Source: Halalkalicoccus tibetensis (GTDB lineage: Archaea > Halobacteriota > Halobacteria > Halobacteriales > Halalkalicoccaceae). From it: a stretch of DNA of 64,000 nt. This document shows, in pieces, positions 35,463 through 44,289 of the stretch (positions are counted from its first letter, which is position 1; every line of letters starts with the position of its first letter). The stretch covers positions 605,917-669,916 of the forward strand of contig NZ_JBBMXV010000001.1 of assembly GCF_037996645.1 (NCBI RefSeq), read 5' to 3'. The translations under genes and the position numbers were made by a program. The notes under the pieces are model-generated. The model was given only the letters and a program-made list of their open reading frames with translations. It did no database searches and had not been told where the DNA came from.

Positions 35463-36842
35463 ATGTTAGAGAACCCCGTGTTGGTGTTCGGCATCGGCCT
35501 GGTGGCCGTCGTCCTGCTGCTCGTTTGGCTCAAGGTACCCGCCTTTCTCGGACTGGTCGTCGCGACGTTGATCGTCGGCGCCGCGACCGCACAGATCCCG
35601 TTCGGGGAGGTTCCGGAGGCGACGGCGGAAGCGTTCGGCGAGACGATGGTCGGCGTCGGGATCCCGATCCTGATGGCGGCGGTGATCGGCAAGACGATGA
35701 TGGAAAGCGGCGCCGCTGAACGGGTCGTGCGGGGGTTCCAGTCGCTGACCGGCGAGGAACGCTCGTATCTCGCGTTGTGGGGCTCTTCGAGCGCGCTCTC
35801 GATCCCCGTCTTCTTCGACAACGTCTTCTTCCTGATGGCACCGTTGGCCCGGTCGATGCGCGCACGGACCGGTCGGGACTACGCGCTGTTCATCACCGTC
35901 GTCGGCGCCGGCGCGGCGACGACCCACGTGTTCGTGCCGCCGACGCCGGGGCCGCTCGCGGTCGCGCTCGAGCTCGGCGTCGACCTCGGGATCGTCATGC
36001 TGATCGGCTTTCTCGTGGCGGTGCCGACCGCGGTGGTCGCGGGCGTCCTCTACGGCCACTGGATCAACGAGCGAATCGACGACATCCCGCTTCGCGAATC
36101 GATGGGTTCGTCCGCCGAGAAGATGCAGGAGATGGCGGAGCGTCCGACCGAGAAGCTTCCGGGAATGGTCGAGGCGACACTCCCGATCACGCTCGCGATC
36201 GTGCTCATCGCGTCGAACACGACGGTCGACTATCTCGTCGACCTCGAACTCGTCGCCGAGAACTCGCCGCTCGTCGCGATCACGAGCTTCCTCGGCAACG
36301 CGAACTTCGCGCTGACGGCGGCGGCGTTCGCGGCGGCGCTCACCTTCTATCGGATCCGCGCGCTCGATCGCGATACGTGGGCGGACGAGTTGGTCGAGTC
36401 GCTCAAGAGCGGCGGGCACATCGCGGCGATCACCGCAGCGGGTGGTGCCTTCGGTGCGACGCTCGCGGAGGCCGGTATCGGCGACTACATCGCGACCCTC
36501 TTCGCGGACATCGGGATCCCGCTGCTGATCGCCGGCTTCGTCATCGCGGCGACGATCCGCATCGCCCAGGGCTCGGCGACGGTCGCGATGCTCACCACCG
36601 CGGGAATCATGGCGCCGCTGGTTCCCGACCTGACCGTCCACCCGGTCTACCTCGCGCTGATCATCGGCGCGGGTGGGAACATCTGCTCGTGGTTCAACGA
36701 CAGCGGCTTCTGGGTCATCAAGGAGATCGGCGGGCTCACCCAGATCGAGACGCTTCAGATCTGGACCGTGCTGACGACGATCATCTCGATCACGGGCTTC
36801 ATCATCATCATGGTGCTCTCGACGCTGTTCCCGATGGCCTAA
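35463..36842 (+). CDS. GntP-family gluconate/organic acid permease
   Basis: A 459-residue permease with about twelve hydrophobic segments. FFDNVFFLMAPLARSMRARTGRDYALF, HVFVPPTPGPLAVA and ARIAQGSATVAMLTTAG-like TIRIAQGSATVAML, followed by NDSGFWVIKEIGGL, are GntP signatures. Family members take up gluconate or related hydroxy acids with protons. The substrate is not evident and no catabolic gene adjoins it. It ends four bases into the convergent methyltransferase gene. Confidence 0.88.
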   Translation: MLENPVLVFGIGLVAVVLLLVWLKVPAFLGLVVATLIVGAATAQIPFGEVPEATAEAFGETMVGVGIPILMAAVIGKTMMESGAAERVVRGFQSLTGEERSYLALWGSSSALSIPVFFDNVFFLMAPLARSMRARTGRDYALFITVVGAGAATTHVFVPPTPGPLAVALELGVDLGIVMLIGFLVAVPTAVVAGVLYGHWINERIDDIPLRESMGSSAEKMQEMAERPTEKLPGMVEATLPITLAIVLIASNTTVDYLVDLELVAENSPLVAITSFLGNANFALTAAAFAAALTFYRIRALDRDTWADELVESLKSGGHIAAITAAGGAFGATLAEAGIGDYIATLFADIGIPLLIAGFVIAATIRIAQGSATVAMLTTAGIMAPLVPDLTVHPVYLALIIGAGGNICSWFNDSGFWVIKEIGGLTQIETLQIWTVLTTIISITGFIIIMVLSTLFPMA

Positions 36843-37417
36843 CGGCGTAGCTTCACCACCGACAGCGTCTCGAAGGGAAACGACTCCTCGTTTACGACGT
36901 TCGCCTCGAACCCGCGTTTTTCGGCGTACTCGAGGACGTCCTCGAACCCCGTGAGGCTGCTCACGAGCAACAGCACGATCCCGTCGGGCGCGAGCACTCT
37001 CCCTACCGAGTCGAGGAACGGATCGATCACCTCGCGGCCCGACTCGCCGCCCGAGAGCGCGACCTCCATCCAGTCGTTCCACTCGTTCTCGGGGTCGGTC
37101 GGCAGGTACGGCGGGTTGAACAGGACGGCGTCGAAGGCGTCCGCACGGAAGGGCGCGAGCAGGTCGGCCCGAACGGCTTCCAGTCCTCGATCCTGCGCCC
37201 GCCGGCAGGCGTGGGGGTTAAGGTCGGAGGCGATCACGCGCACGTCGCCCGCGTCGGCGACCGCCCCGCCGACGTGGCCCGAGCCGGTGCCACAGTCGAG
37301 GACGGTCCAGCCGGGCTCGATCGCCTCGGCGGCGGCCTCCGCGAGCAGCTGTGAGTCCTCGGCGGCGCCGTAGACCTCGGTCTCGACCCCGCGGCGCTCG
37401 GCGAGGTCGCGGGTCAT
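36839..37417 (-). CDS. HemK2/Mtq2-like methyltransferase
   Basis: A 192-residue SAM-dependent methyltransferase. VLDCGTGSGHVGGAVAD is the SAM-binding loop, and LFNPPYLPTD is the NPPY motif of glutamine/adenine N-methyltransferases. By family it probably methylates the GGQ glutamine of release factor aRF1. It overlaps mscS by four bases, at the end of the eL21-led operon. Confidence 0.87.
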   Translation of the reverse strand: MTRDLAERRGVETEVYGAAEDSQLLAEAAAEAIEPGWTVLDCGTGSGHVGGAVADAGDVRVIASDLNPHACRRAQDRGLEAVRADLLAPFRADAFDAVLFNPPYLPTDPENEWNDWMEVALSGGESGREVIDPFLDSVGRVLAPDGIVLLLVSSLTGFEDVLEYAEKRGFEANVVNEESFPFETLSVVKLRR

Positions 37418-38547
37418 TCCTCACCCCCGTCGGCCTGTGGGGTCGCGTCCGGCGCCTCTGGCGGTTCCCCGAGCCCCTCGAACGCCCCCTCGCGGTCCGA
37501 GAGCTCGCGCTGGGGGTACGGGATGGTGATCCCCTCGCGGCGGAACGCCTCGGTGATCGACTTGATCACCGCCTGCTTCGCGCGCCAGCGCCGGCGGGCG
37601 CTCGGCTTGTCGATCCAGAAGCGGACGTCGAACTCGATCGCCGAGTCGCCGAATCCCGTGACCACGACCTGCGGCGTCGGCACGCGCATCAGCCGGTCGA
37701 TGTCCGAGATCGCCTCGCGGATGACCGCCTCCGCCCGGTCGAGATCGGTGTCGTAGTCGACGCCCACCGAGACCTGCAGGCGGAGTCGCCCCTTCCGGGA
37801 GTGGTTGATGATCGTCCGGCTGCCCACCTCGTCGTTGGGGAGGATCGCGTACTCGCCGTCCGCGGTCTGGATGCGGGTACTGACGATCGTGATGTCGCTG
37901 ACGATCCCCTCGTTGTCGCCGATCTGTACCCAGTCGCCGATCTCGAAGGGCCGCGAGAACATGAGGACGAACCCCGCGAAGATCGACGCGAGCGTCTGCT
38001 GGGCCGCGAGTCCGAGGACTGCTCCGAGGACGCCGGCACCGATCAGCAGCCCGCTCAGGTCGACGTTCCAGATCCCGAGGACGACGAGGAGCGCGAGCAG
38101 GTAGGTCCCGACCTGCGTAATGCGGTAGGTCACCTCGATCTGGTGCTCGCTGACCGCGTCGTGGCCGCCGAGGAGCTCGCCGATCACCCCTTTGAGAAAG
38201 CGCACGAAGACGAACGTCCCGACCAGCAGCCCGATCGTCAACAGGACGGTCCCGAGCGTGTCGACGCCGACGTTGGCCCGCGCGAGCGCGAACGCGACGG
38301 TGGTCCCCTGTCCCCAGACCCCGATGACGACGGCGGTCGCGCCGACGGCGGAACCCACGAGCGCGATCGAGCCCGCCAGGTCGAGGACCGCCGATCGGAG
38401 ACCCTCGCCGGTCTCGCTGCGGAGGCGGGCGACGCTCCAGGCCATCAACGAGACGATCGCGAGCGCCAGCAGCGTGATCGCGAGCCGTTCGGGGACCGTC
38501 GCGTACTGCTCGCCGAGGGCGTCCAGCCCGACGAGCGCCTCGTTCAC
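37414..38547 (-). CDS. MscS-type mechanosensitive channel
   Basis: A 377-residue membrane protein with five hydrophobic segments before the MscS core. The pore helix region LIGAGVLGAVLGLAAQQTLASIFAGFVLMFSRPFEIGDWVQIG is clear at about 165-207, followed by the beta domain with IQTADGEYAILPNDEVGSRTIINHSR. The C-terminus is a charged tail. Such channels relieve osmotic down-shock. It overlaps both neighbours by four bases, in an operon otherwise devoted to translation. Confidence 0.92.
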   Translation of the reverse strand: MNEALVGLDALGEQYATVPERLAITLLALAIVSLMAWSVARLRSETGEGLRSAVLDLAGSIALVGSAVGATAVVIGVWGQGTTVAFALARANVGVDTLGTVLLTIGLLVGTFVFVRFLKGVIGELLGGHDAVSEHQIEVTYRITQVGTYLLALLVVLGIWNVDLSGLLIGAGVLGAVLGLAAQQTLASIFAGFVLMFSRPFEIGDWVQIGDNEGIVSDITIVSTRIQTADGEYAILPNDEVGSRTIINHSRKGRLRLQVSVGVDYDTDLDRAEAVIREAISDIDRLMRVPTPQVVVTGFGDSAIEFDVRFWIDKPSARRRWRAKQAVIKSITEAFRREGITIPYPQRELSDREGAFEGLGEPPEAPDATPQADGGEE

Positions 38548-39377
38548 CCGGGCTCACCCCGCTCCATCGCCAGTTCGCAGAGCGCGGCGAACTCCGCCGG
38601 AGCGAGGGTCCCCGCCCGCCGACTCATCAGCTCCTCGTCGGCCGCCTCGACGACCGCCTCGGGGTCTTCGAGCCCGGAGATGTGGCCCGTGTTGCGGACC
38701 GCGTTCCTGAGGGTCTTCCTACGCTGAGTGAACAGCGCCTTGACGAACCGCAGGAAGAAGGCCTCGTCGCTGACGGTGTACTCGGGGTCGCGGGGTCGGG
38801 CGCGCACGACCGCGCTCTCGACGGCCGGCGGCGGGGAGAACGCCTCCTTGGGGACCGTCTCGACGATCTCGGGGTCGGCGTAGTGCTGGGTCGAGACCGA
38901 TAGCCGACCGTACTCCGGCGTGTCCGGCTCCGCGACCATCCGCTCGGCGAACTCCCTCTGGAACATCAACACGAGCGGGCGCTTCTCGGGGAACAGCCGG
39001 AACGCGATCCCGCTGGAGACGCCGTACGGCAGGTTCGAGACGCAGGCGGTGAACGCCGGCAGGTCGAGTTCGAGGGCGTCGCCCTCGAGGACCTCCAGCC
39101 GGCCCGCGTCGATCTCCTCGTCGAACTCCCGGCGGAGGAAGGAAACCAGATCCGGGTCGCGCTCGATCGCGGTGACGTGGTCGGCCGTTCGACAGAGTCG
39201 ATCGGTGAGCGCGCCGGTGCCGGCGCCGACCTCGAGGACGTCCTCGAGGTCGGCGTCGACCTCGCTCGCGTAGCCGGGGAGACGATCGAGCACGCGGTCG
39301 TCGATCAGGAAGTGCTGGTCGACGTCCGGGTCGCCCCGAACGCCGGCACGGGCGAGCAGCCCGTCGGGATCCCTCAT
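38544..39377 (-). CDS. ksgA: 16S rRNA dimethyladenosine transferase KsgA
   Basis: A 277-residue enzyme that dimethylates two adjacent adenines in the small-subunit rRNA 3' helix. QHFLIDDRVLDRL, the SAM loop VLEVGAGTGALTDRL, and the catalytic SNLPYGVSSGIAFRLF are intact. FVKALFTQRRKTLRNAV lies in the C-terminal domain. Position after RpoF and DUF655 is the normal archaeal order. Confidence 0.96.
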   Translation of the reverse strand: MRDPDGLLARAGVRGDPDVDQHFLIDDRVLDRLPGYASEVDADLEDVLEVGAGTGALTDRLCRTADHVTAIERDPDLVSFLRREFDEEIDAGRLEVLEGDALELDLPAFTACVSNLPYGVSSGIAFRLFPEKRPLVLMFQREFAERMVAEPDTPEYGRLSVSTQHYADPEIVETVPKEAFSPPPAVESAVVRARPRDPEYTVSDEAFFLRFVKALFTQRRKTLRNAVRNTGHISGLEDPEAVVEAADEELMSRRAGTLAPAEFAALCELAMERGEPG

Positions 39378-39415
39378 TCCGCGGGGGTAGACGGGCGCCT
39401 GCTGTAAACCCCTCG

Positions 39416-39982
39416 CTATTCCTCGCGGACGAACAGCCGGTATTTGAGCTCGTCCTCGCGCAGCTCCTCGAGGATCCGGTCGGCGAGCACGCCCTTCGGG
39501 TCGTGCAGCCCCGTCACCCGGTCGTCGAGCTCCTCGAAGCTCTCGAAGGGCTTTCGCTTTCGCTCGTCGAGGATGGAGTTCCTGAGCTTCTTGCCGATTC
39601 CCGGCAGCAGGTTGAGCTGGTGGAGCCGCAGCGTGATCGGCTGGGCGTCGTTGTAGAAGGAGACGAACCGGTCCTCCTCCTCCTCGATGAGGTCCTCGAT
39701 GACGTACTCGATCTCCGAGCGGGCGCCGCTCGAGAGGTCGCCGTACTCGACGTCGCGGACCCGCTCGACGCCCTCGGGCGGCTCCGAGAGGTCGAGCCAG
39801 TCGCCGATCTTGACGTCGGCGTCGTCGTCGAGCGTCAGCTCGTGGAGGGAGAACTGGTCGCTGTCGAGGGCGAACGCGAGCGGCGGCTTCTGGTAGCTCG
39901 GCCGGTCGTCGTCGGCCCGGCCATGCGGGAGGTAATCGAGGACGATCGCGTCCTCTTCGGGGGGAGCGTCGCTCTCGCTCAT
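39416..39982 (-). CDS. DUF655 family protein
   Basis: A 188-residue protein. AIVLDYLPHGRADDDRPSYQKPPLAFAL is the N-terminal OB-like part, and LHQLNLLPGIGKKLRNSILDERKRKPFESFEEL is a helix-hairpin-helix nucleic-acid-binding motif. Family members sit between RpoF and KsgA in most archaea and probably take part in RNA or DNA metabolism. I start at MSESDAPP because the eight upstream codons have no support. Confidence 0.9.
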   Translation of the reverse strand: MSESDAPPEEDAIVLDYLPHGRADDDRPSYQKPPLAFALDSDQFSLHELTLDDDADVKIGDWLDLSEPPEGVERVRDVEYGDLSSGARSEIEYVIEDLIEEEEDRFVSFYNDAQPITLRLHQLNLLPGIGKKLRNSILDERKRKPFESFEELDDRVTGLHDPKGVLADRILEELREDELKYRLFVREE

Positions 39983-40022
39983 GGCGGACGTACGCGAAGG
40001 CCCCACTTAAAGAGTCGGCCGA

Positions 40023-40379
40023 TCAGGCGTACTGCGAGACGACGTTCAGGACCTCGTCGAGTTCGTCGCCCGAGAGCGAGTAGCGCTCCTGGGCGTACAC
40101 CGAGCGCAGTTCGTCGCGGTCCCGGGGGAGGAGGTCGGCGATCTTGTAGGCGGTCGCCTCGTCGACCTTCTCGAGCTCGCGGAGGTCCGAGACGAGCGCG
40201 TTGGCGTCCTCCGGCGGAAGGACCGCGAAGCGGTTGACGTGCTCGATCGCGCGCGCGAGTTCGTAGCGCATCTCGCGTTCGGGGTCGGCGGCGCGCTCGG
40301 CCTCGACGTCCGAGAGCAGCGCCTTGGCCTCCGAGACCGTGAGATACTCCTCGCCGAGCACCTGCTTGAAGATCGTCAT
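40023..40379 (-). CDS. rpoF: DNA-directed RNA polymerase subunit F (Rpb4)
   Basis: A 118-residue helical stalk subunit that pairs with Rpo[22 protein letters not shown] at the start and [35 protein letters not shown] at the end are characteristic. Its ATG overlaps the eL21 stop by four bases. Confidence 0.94.
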   Translation of the reverse strand: MTIFKQVLGEEYLTVSEAKALLSDVEAERAADPEREMRYELARAIEHVNRFAVLPPEDANALVSDLRELEKVDEATAYKIADLLPRDRDELRSVYAQERYSLSGDELDEVLNVVSQYA

Positions 40380-40666
40380 TCCTGAGCGCGCAGGTGGGCG
40401 GGCTTCGCGATGATCGTCTTTTCCTTGCCGCCGTCGGTGATCTCGACCGTGTAGGCGGTCCCCTGTTCGCCCGAGATCACGCCGGTGTGGCCGTTGAACC
40501 GGGGGTGGAACCGACCGTCGGGGACGCTGGCGTCGATCTTGAGGTGGACGCGCTGGCCCTCCTCGTACTCGGCGACGGCGCGCTGTGGCGGGGAGGTCCC
40601 ACGCTCACGCGGGTGGTTCGAGAGCTTCTTACGTGTGCCGTTGAGGGGTCCGTTTGAACTCGGCAT
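40376..40666 (-). CDS. rpl21e: 50S ribosomal protein eL21
   Basis: A 96-residue archaeal/eukaryotic protein. [34 protein letters not shown] and [25 protein letters not shown] are the family blocks. A TATA box 29-38 bases upstream suggests a leaderless mRNA. It leads the operon eL21-RpoF-DUF655-KsgA-MscS-Mtq2. Confidence 0.97.
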   Translation of the reverse strand: MPSSNGPLNGTRKKLSNHPRERGTSPPQRAVAEYEEGQRVHLKIDASVPDGRFHPRFNGHTGVISGEQGTAYTVEITDGGKEKTIIAKPAHLRAQE

Positions 40667-40694
40667 AGTCGTACCGACGAATTACCCCGTGACG

Positions 40695-40704
40695 GTTATA
40701 AATC
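40695..40704 (-). promoter_or_regulatory. TATA box of the eL21 operon
   Basis: GATTTATAAC on the minus strand lies 29-38 bases before the eL21 ATG at 40666. Confidence 0.55.
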
Positions 40705-40710
40705 CCACCT

Positions 40711-40812
40711 TTTAGCACGCGCCCTTTGCTGTGCTCACTCGCTTCGTTCGCTAGCAGAACCTGCACCGAAACGATCCTCGCTCCCTACGGTCGCTCGCGG
40801 AGACTGCACTAA
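40711..40812. repeat. Haloarchaeal intergenic imperfect palindromes
   Basis: Two related imperfect palindromes, CTCACTCGCTTCGTTCGCTA (around 40735-40752) and CTCGCTCCCTACGGTCGCTC (around 40778-40797), are separated by a short spacer. Strings of this CTCGCT...GCTCG type are scattered between genes in haloarchaeal genomes. They lie between a divergently facing promoter and the 3' end of the next minus-strand gene, so a terminator role is possible. Confidence 0.5.
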
Positions 40813-40819
40813 TACCCGG

Positions 40820-41245
40820 TCAGCTCCGTCGCCGCAGGAACCCCCGGTAGTTCAATCGGGGCTCGGGGATCGGGCGGACGATCCCGAACCACACACGATA
40901 AAGAAGCGTGCCGAGCACGCTCCCGAACCCGAACGACCACTCGAACTCGGGATCGAGTTTGCGAACGAGGAGGTTCCAGCCGATCGCGAACAGGAGCTGT
41001 CGCGTACGGCTCCGACGAATCCCCCCGATGTCGTGGTCGTCGGTGTATGAGAGTACGACTGCCGATATCGCCCCTGAGATGGTCTGTCGAAGCGAAAACG
41101 CCTCCGGCCCTGGGATTTCGTCGTACTGACGCTGTAACCGTCGGCCGGAGAGGACTGCGATCAGACCGAACAGCGCCATGCCGACCTCGAACACGAGGAC
41201 CTTCGTTTCCGTTCGCATACACTGTGTTGTTTCTGTACTACTCAT
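40820..41245 (-). CDS. Unknown protein with weak membrane segments
   Basis: A 141-residue protein. LVFEVGMALFGLIAVLSG (about 16-33) is hydrophobic and a second weaker stretch is WSFGFGSVLGTLLYRVWFGIV near the end; the middle is charged. I do not recognise a family. A second ATG at MRTETK, nine codons in, could be the true start. It is divergent from the trans-sulfuration gene. Confidence 0.55.
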   Translation of the reverse strand: MSSTETTQCMRTETKVLVFEVGMALFGLIAVLSGRRLQRQYDEIPGPEAFSLRQTISGAISAVVLSYTDDHDIGGIRRSRTRQLLFAIGWNLLVRKLDPEFEWSFGFGSVLGTLLYRVWFGIVRPIPEPRLNYRGFLRRRS

Positions 41246-41301
41246 AGGAGTTTCGGCCAGCTGACGACAAGAGTAATCGGCCCCGCCGTTCGAGGGGGAG
41301 T

Positions 41302-42477
41302 ATGGGCGACTCCAACGAACCTACCGCGAAGCGAATCGAGACCCGGGCGATCCACGCCGGACAGGACCCTGATGAAGAAACCGGCGCGCTGATGACGCCG
41401 ATCCACGCCAACTCCACGTACGTCCAGGACGGGCCCGGCGACCACCGGGGCTACGAGTACTCCCGCACCGGGAATCCCACCCGCACCGACCTGGAGGCGA
41501 ACCTCGCCTCGCTCGAGGGCGGGGAGTTCGGCCGCGCCTTCTCCTCGGGGATGGGCGCGATCAACACCGTGATGAACCTGCTCGAGTCTGGCGATCACGT
41601 CGTCACCGGCGAGGACGTCTACGGCGGCACCCACCGCATCTTCACGCAGGTCTACGAGGAGTACGACGTCGAGTTCACGTTCGTCGACATGACCGACCTC
41701 TCGGAGATCGAGGCCGCGTTCCGGGAGAACACCGAACTGCTCTGGCTCGAGACGCCGACCAACCCCCTGATGAGCGTCGTCGACATCGCGGGCGCAAGCG
41801 AGATCGCGGCGGCGAACGACGCGCTGTGTGCGATCGACAACACCTTCGCCACGCCGTATCTCCAGCGCCCGCTCGAGCTCGGTGCGGACATCGTCTGTCA
41901 CTCGCTGACGAAGTATCTCGGCGGGCACTCGGACGTGGTCGCCGGCGCGCTCGTCACCGACGACGCGGAGCTCGACGAACGGATCGGCTTCTATCAGAAC
42001 TCCGTGGGCGCGACGCCCGGCCCCTTCGACTGCTTTCTGGTGCTCCGGGGCACGAAGACCCTCCCCGTGAGGATGGATCGTCACTGCGAGAACGCCCGGC
42101 AGATCGCAACGTGGCTCGACGACCAGGATGCCATCGACCGGGTGTTCTACCCCGGGCTCGAATCGCACCCGGGCCACGAGGTCGCCGCCGAACAGATGGA
42201 CGACTTCGGCGGGATGCTCAGCTTCGAGCTCGACGGCTCGCTCGAACAGGCGAGCACCCTGGTGACCGAGACGGAGGTCTTCACGCTCGCGGAGAGCCTC
42301 GGTGGCGTCGAGAGTTTGATCGAACAGCCCGCGCCGATGACCCACGCCGCGATCCCGAAGGAGGAACGGATCGCAGCCGGGTTGACCGACAGTCTGATCC
42401 GGGTGAGCGTCGGCCTCGAGAGCGTCGAGGACCAGATCGCGGATCTTGAACAGGCGATCGAGGCGGCTCGGAAGTAA
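41302..42477 (+). CDS. Cystathionine gamma-synthase/lyase family PLP enzyme
   Basis: A 391-residue trans-sulfuration enzyme. ETRAIHAGQDPDEETGA, YEYSRTGNPTRTDLEANLASLEGG and the PLP-Lys motif HSLTKYLGGHSDVVAG are family signatures, and SLGGVESLIEQPAPMTHA lies near the end. Synthase and lyase activities cannot be separated by eye. It is the second methionine-related locus in the window. Confidence 0.92.
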   Translation: MGDSNEPTAKRIETRAIHAGQDPDEETGALMTPIHANSTYVQDGPGDHRGYEYSRTGNPTRTDLEANLASLEGGEFGRAFSSGMGAINTVMNLLESGDHVVTGEDVYGGTHRIFTQVYEEYDVEFTFVDMTDLSEIEAAFRENTELLWLETPTNPLMSVVDIAGASEIAAANDALCAIDNTFATPYLQRPLELGADIVCHSLTKYLGGHSDVVAGALVTDDAELDERIGFYQNSVGATPGPFDCFLVLRGTKTLPVRMDRHCENARQIATWLDDQDAIDRVFYPGLESHPGHEVAAEQMDDFGGMLSFELDGSLEQASTLVTETEVFTLAESLGGVESLIEQPAPMTHAAIPKEERIAAGLTDSLIRVSVGLESVEDQIADLEQAIEAARK

Positions 42478-42574
42478 ACGAACGGGTGGATATCGACGCT
42501 CGATATTTTTAATCGCTATATTATTCGGAGAATTCAAGTTCGGATGGCGGCCCCGTGCGAAAAATACACAATCC

Positions 42575-42582
42575 TTAAGTAT
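42575..42582 (+). promoter_or_regulatory. TATA box of the tctCBA genes
   Basis: TTAAGTAT lies 25-32 bases before the tctC ATG at 42607, behind an A+T-rich stretch. This supports a leaderless transcript for the transporter. Confidence 0.4.
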
Positions 42583-42606
42583 GGATGTCGACGTCTATCG
42601 AACATA

Positions 42607-43635
42607 ATGCAACGTCGAACATTTCTCCGAGGGACGGGGGCCGTCTCTACGGGGGCATTGGTGGGGTTAGCGGGCTGTGCCGGCGACAACGGCAACGGAG
42701 ATGACGACTTCCCGAGTGAATCGCTCACTTGGATGATCCCTTGGTCGGAGGGCGGCGGAACCGACACCTACGCCCGCCAGCTCGCGCCGCTCATGGAGGA
42801 GCCCCTCGGGGAGTCGATCGAGATCGACAACCGGCCCGGCGCCGGCAGCCTCGTGGGTAGCGAATGGCTCTACGAGCAGGAGAACGACGGACACACGTTC
42901 GGGACGGTCAACACGCCCGGCTGGGAGTTCACCTGGCGCGTCGAGGAAGTCGAGGCCTGGGAGCCCGCCGACTTCGAACCGATCAGCTACTCGGGGGTGT
43001 TCGGGTATACGATCATCGTCAACGACAACCACGACATCAACGACTTCGCGGAGCTACAGGACGCCTACGCGGATGGTGAAATCGACAACTTCGCCTACCA
43101 GGGCGTCGGCAGCGACAGTCACATGATCTCGCTGCTGCTGCGCGACGAGTACGACCTCGAGTGGGGCAACATCGTGCCCTACGACGGCGGCGGCCCCGTC
43201 AACGAGGCGGTCATCTCCGACGAGGTCCCCGCGGGGATCGCGACCAACACCTCGGCGGGCGATGCCGTCGAGTCGGGCAACGTCAGCGCGATCGTCAACC
43301 TGATGGACATCGACCTCCCCACCTTCCCCGACATCGACGAGATCACGAACTACGGGGACAGCCTGGCGTACATCACCGAGTTCCGCCAGACCCAGGTCGC
43401 CCCGCCGGACACCGATGAGGACGTCCGCCAGGAGATCGCCGACGCGGTCGAGGAGGCCGCCTCCAGCGACGAGGCGCAGGAATGGGCCGAGGAGACGGGC
43501 AACGTCCTCGAGTTCGGCGGCATCGAGGACGCTCAAGAGGCCCTCGAGGGCACCGTCGAGGAGCTCGAGGAGAACGTCGACTTCGAGGAGTTCCGCCAGC
43601 AGGTCGAGGAGACCGACGAGGAAGAGCAGGGTTGA
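42607..43635 (+). CDS. TctC substrate-binding lipoprotein
   Basis: A 342-residue Tripartite Tricarboxylate Transporter solute-binding protein. The Tat signal is MQRRTFLRGTGAVSTG and the lipobox LAGC places the mature Cys near residue 24. IPWSEGGGTDTYARQLAP, IEIDNRPGAGSLVGSEWLYE and PYDGGGPVNEAVISDEV are Bug-family motifs. It binds an organic acid outside the cell. The C-terminus is a Glu-rich tail. The start at 42607 is set by the signal peptide. Confidence 0.93.
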   Translation: MQRRTFLRGTGAVSTGALVGLAGCAGDNGNGDDDFPSESLTWMIPWSEGGGTDTYARQLAPLMEEPLGESIEIDNRPGAGSLVGSEWLYEQENDGHTFGTVNTPGWEFTWRVEEVEAWEPADFEPISYSGVFGYTIIVNDNHDINDFAELQDAYADGEIDNFAYQGVGSDSHMISLLLRDEYDLEWGNIVPYDGGGPVNEAVISDEVPAGIATNTSAGDAVESGNVSAIVNLMDIDLPTFPDIDEITNYGDSLAYITEFRQTQVAPPDTDEDVRQEIADAVEEAASSDEAQEWAEETGNVLEFGGIEDAQEALEGTVEELEENVDFEEFRQQVEETDEEEQG

Positions 43636-43701
43636 TCGGGCCGGAGCGATCCGACTCGCGCCGAACACGCATCCAGGACGGATACCCTATGATCTCATAA
43701 G

Positions 43702-44289
43702 ATGGGACTGGCGACCAAGCTGCTCGGCGAGCGACCGACGATGGAGCACGTCCTGCTCGTGCTGTTTCTCGGCGTCGGGGTCTACATGTACGTCGGGGCG
43801 AGCGAGTTCGCCTCGGACGCCGCGACGTTCCCGCGACTGCTCGCCGGGGCGACGGTCGTGTTCTCGGTGCTGCTCCTCGCCCGAAACTACCTGCCCGGTC
43901 CGATCCGGTCGTTCGTCGCCGAGCCGATGCAGGTTCTCGGCGAGGACGAGATGGACGCGACAGAGGGGGCGGACGGCGAGGGCTCGGAACCGGCCGAATC
44001 GGCCGAAACGGGTGCGAGCGGCGGCTACACCTACGACATCGACGACCCACGGGGACCTGCGGTCACCGGCGCGCTCTGTGTACTCTACATGGGGTTGACC
44101 TTCGTCGTCGGGATGCTGTACGCGACGCCGATCTTCGTCGCCGCCTACGCGATCTGGGCGCGAATGGAGCTCCCGAGGGCCGGCGCGCTCACCGTTCTGA
44201 GCTTCGCCACCGCCTACGCGTTCTACGCGCTCATCTCGGGTGACATCGCGATCGGCTGGTACACCGGCTGGAGGCTACCGGTCCCATGA
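43702..44289 (+). CDS. TctB small membrane subunit
   Basis: A 195-residue protein with hydrophobic segments at about 15-34, 38-62, 120-150 and 160-185. A long acidic loop (GADGEGSEPAESAETGASGG) separates the two halves. Position between tctC and tctA and a four-base overlap with tctA identify it as the small subunit of the TTT transporter. Confidence 0.88.
   Translation: MGLATKLLGERPTMEHVLLVLFLGVGVYMYVGASEFASDAATFPRLLAGATVVFSVLLLARNYLPGPIRSFVAEPMQVLGEDEMDATEGADGEGSEPAESAETGASGGYTYDIDDPRGPAVTGALCVLYMGLTFVVGMLYATPIFVAAYAIWARMELPRAGALTVLSFATAYAFYALISGDIAIGWYTGWRLPVP

Noticed and set aside
35466-37082. 538-codon minus-strand frame
   Set aside because: It is the antisense of the GntP permease and is composed almost wholly of Arg, Asp, Gly and Glu codons.
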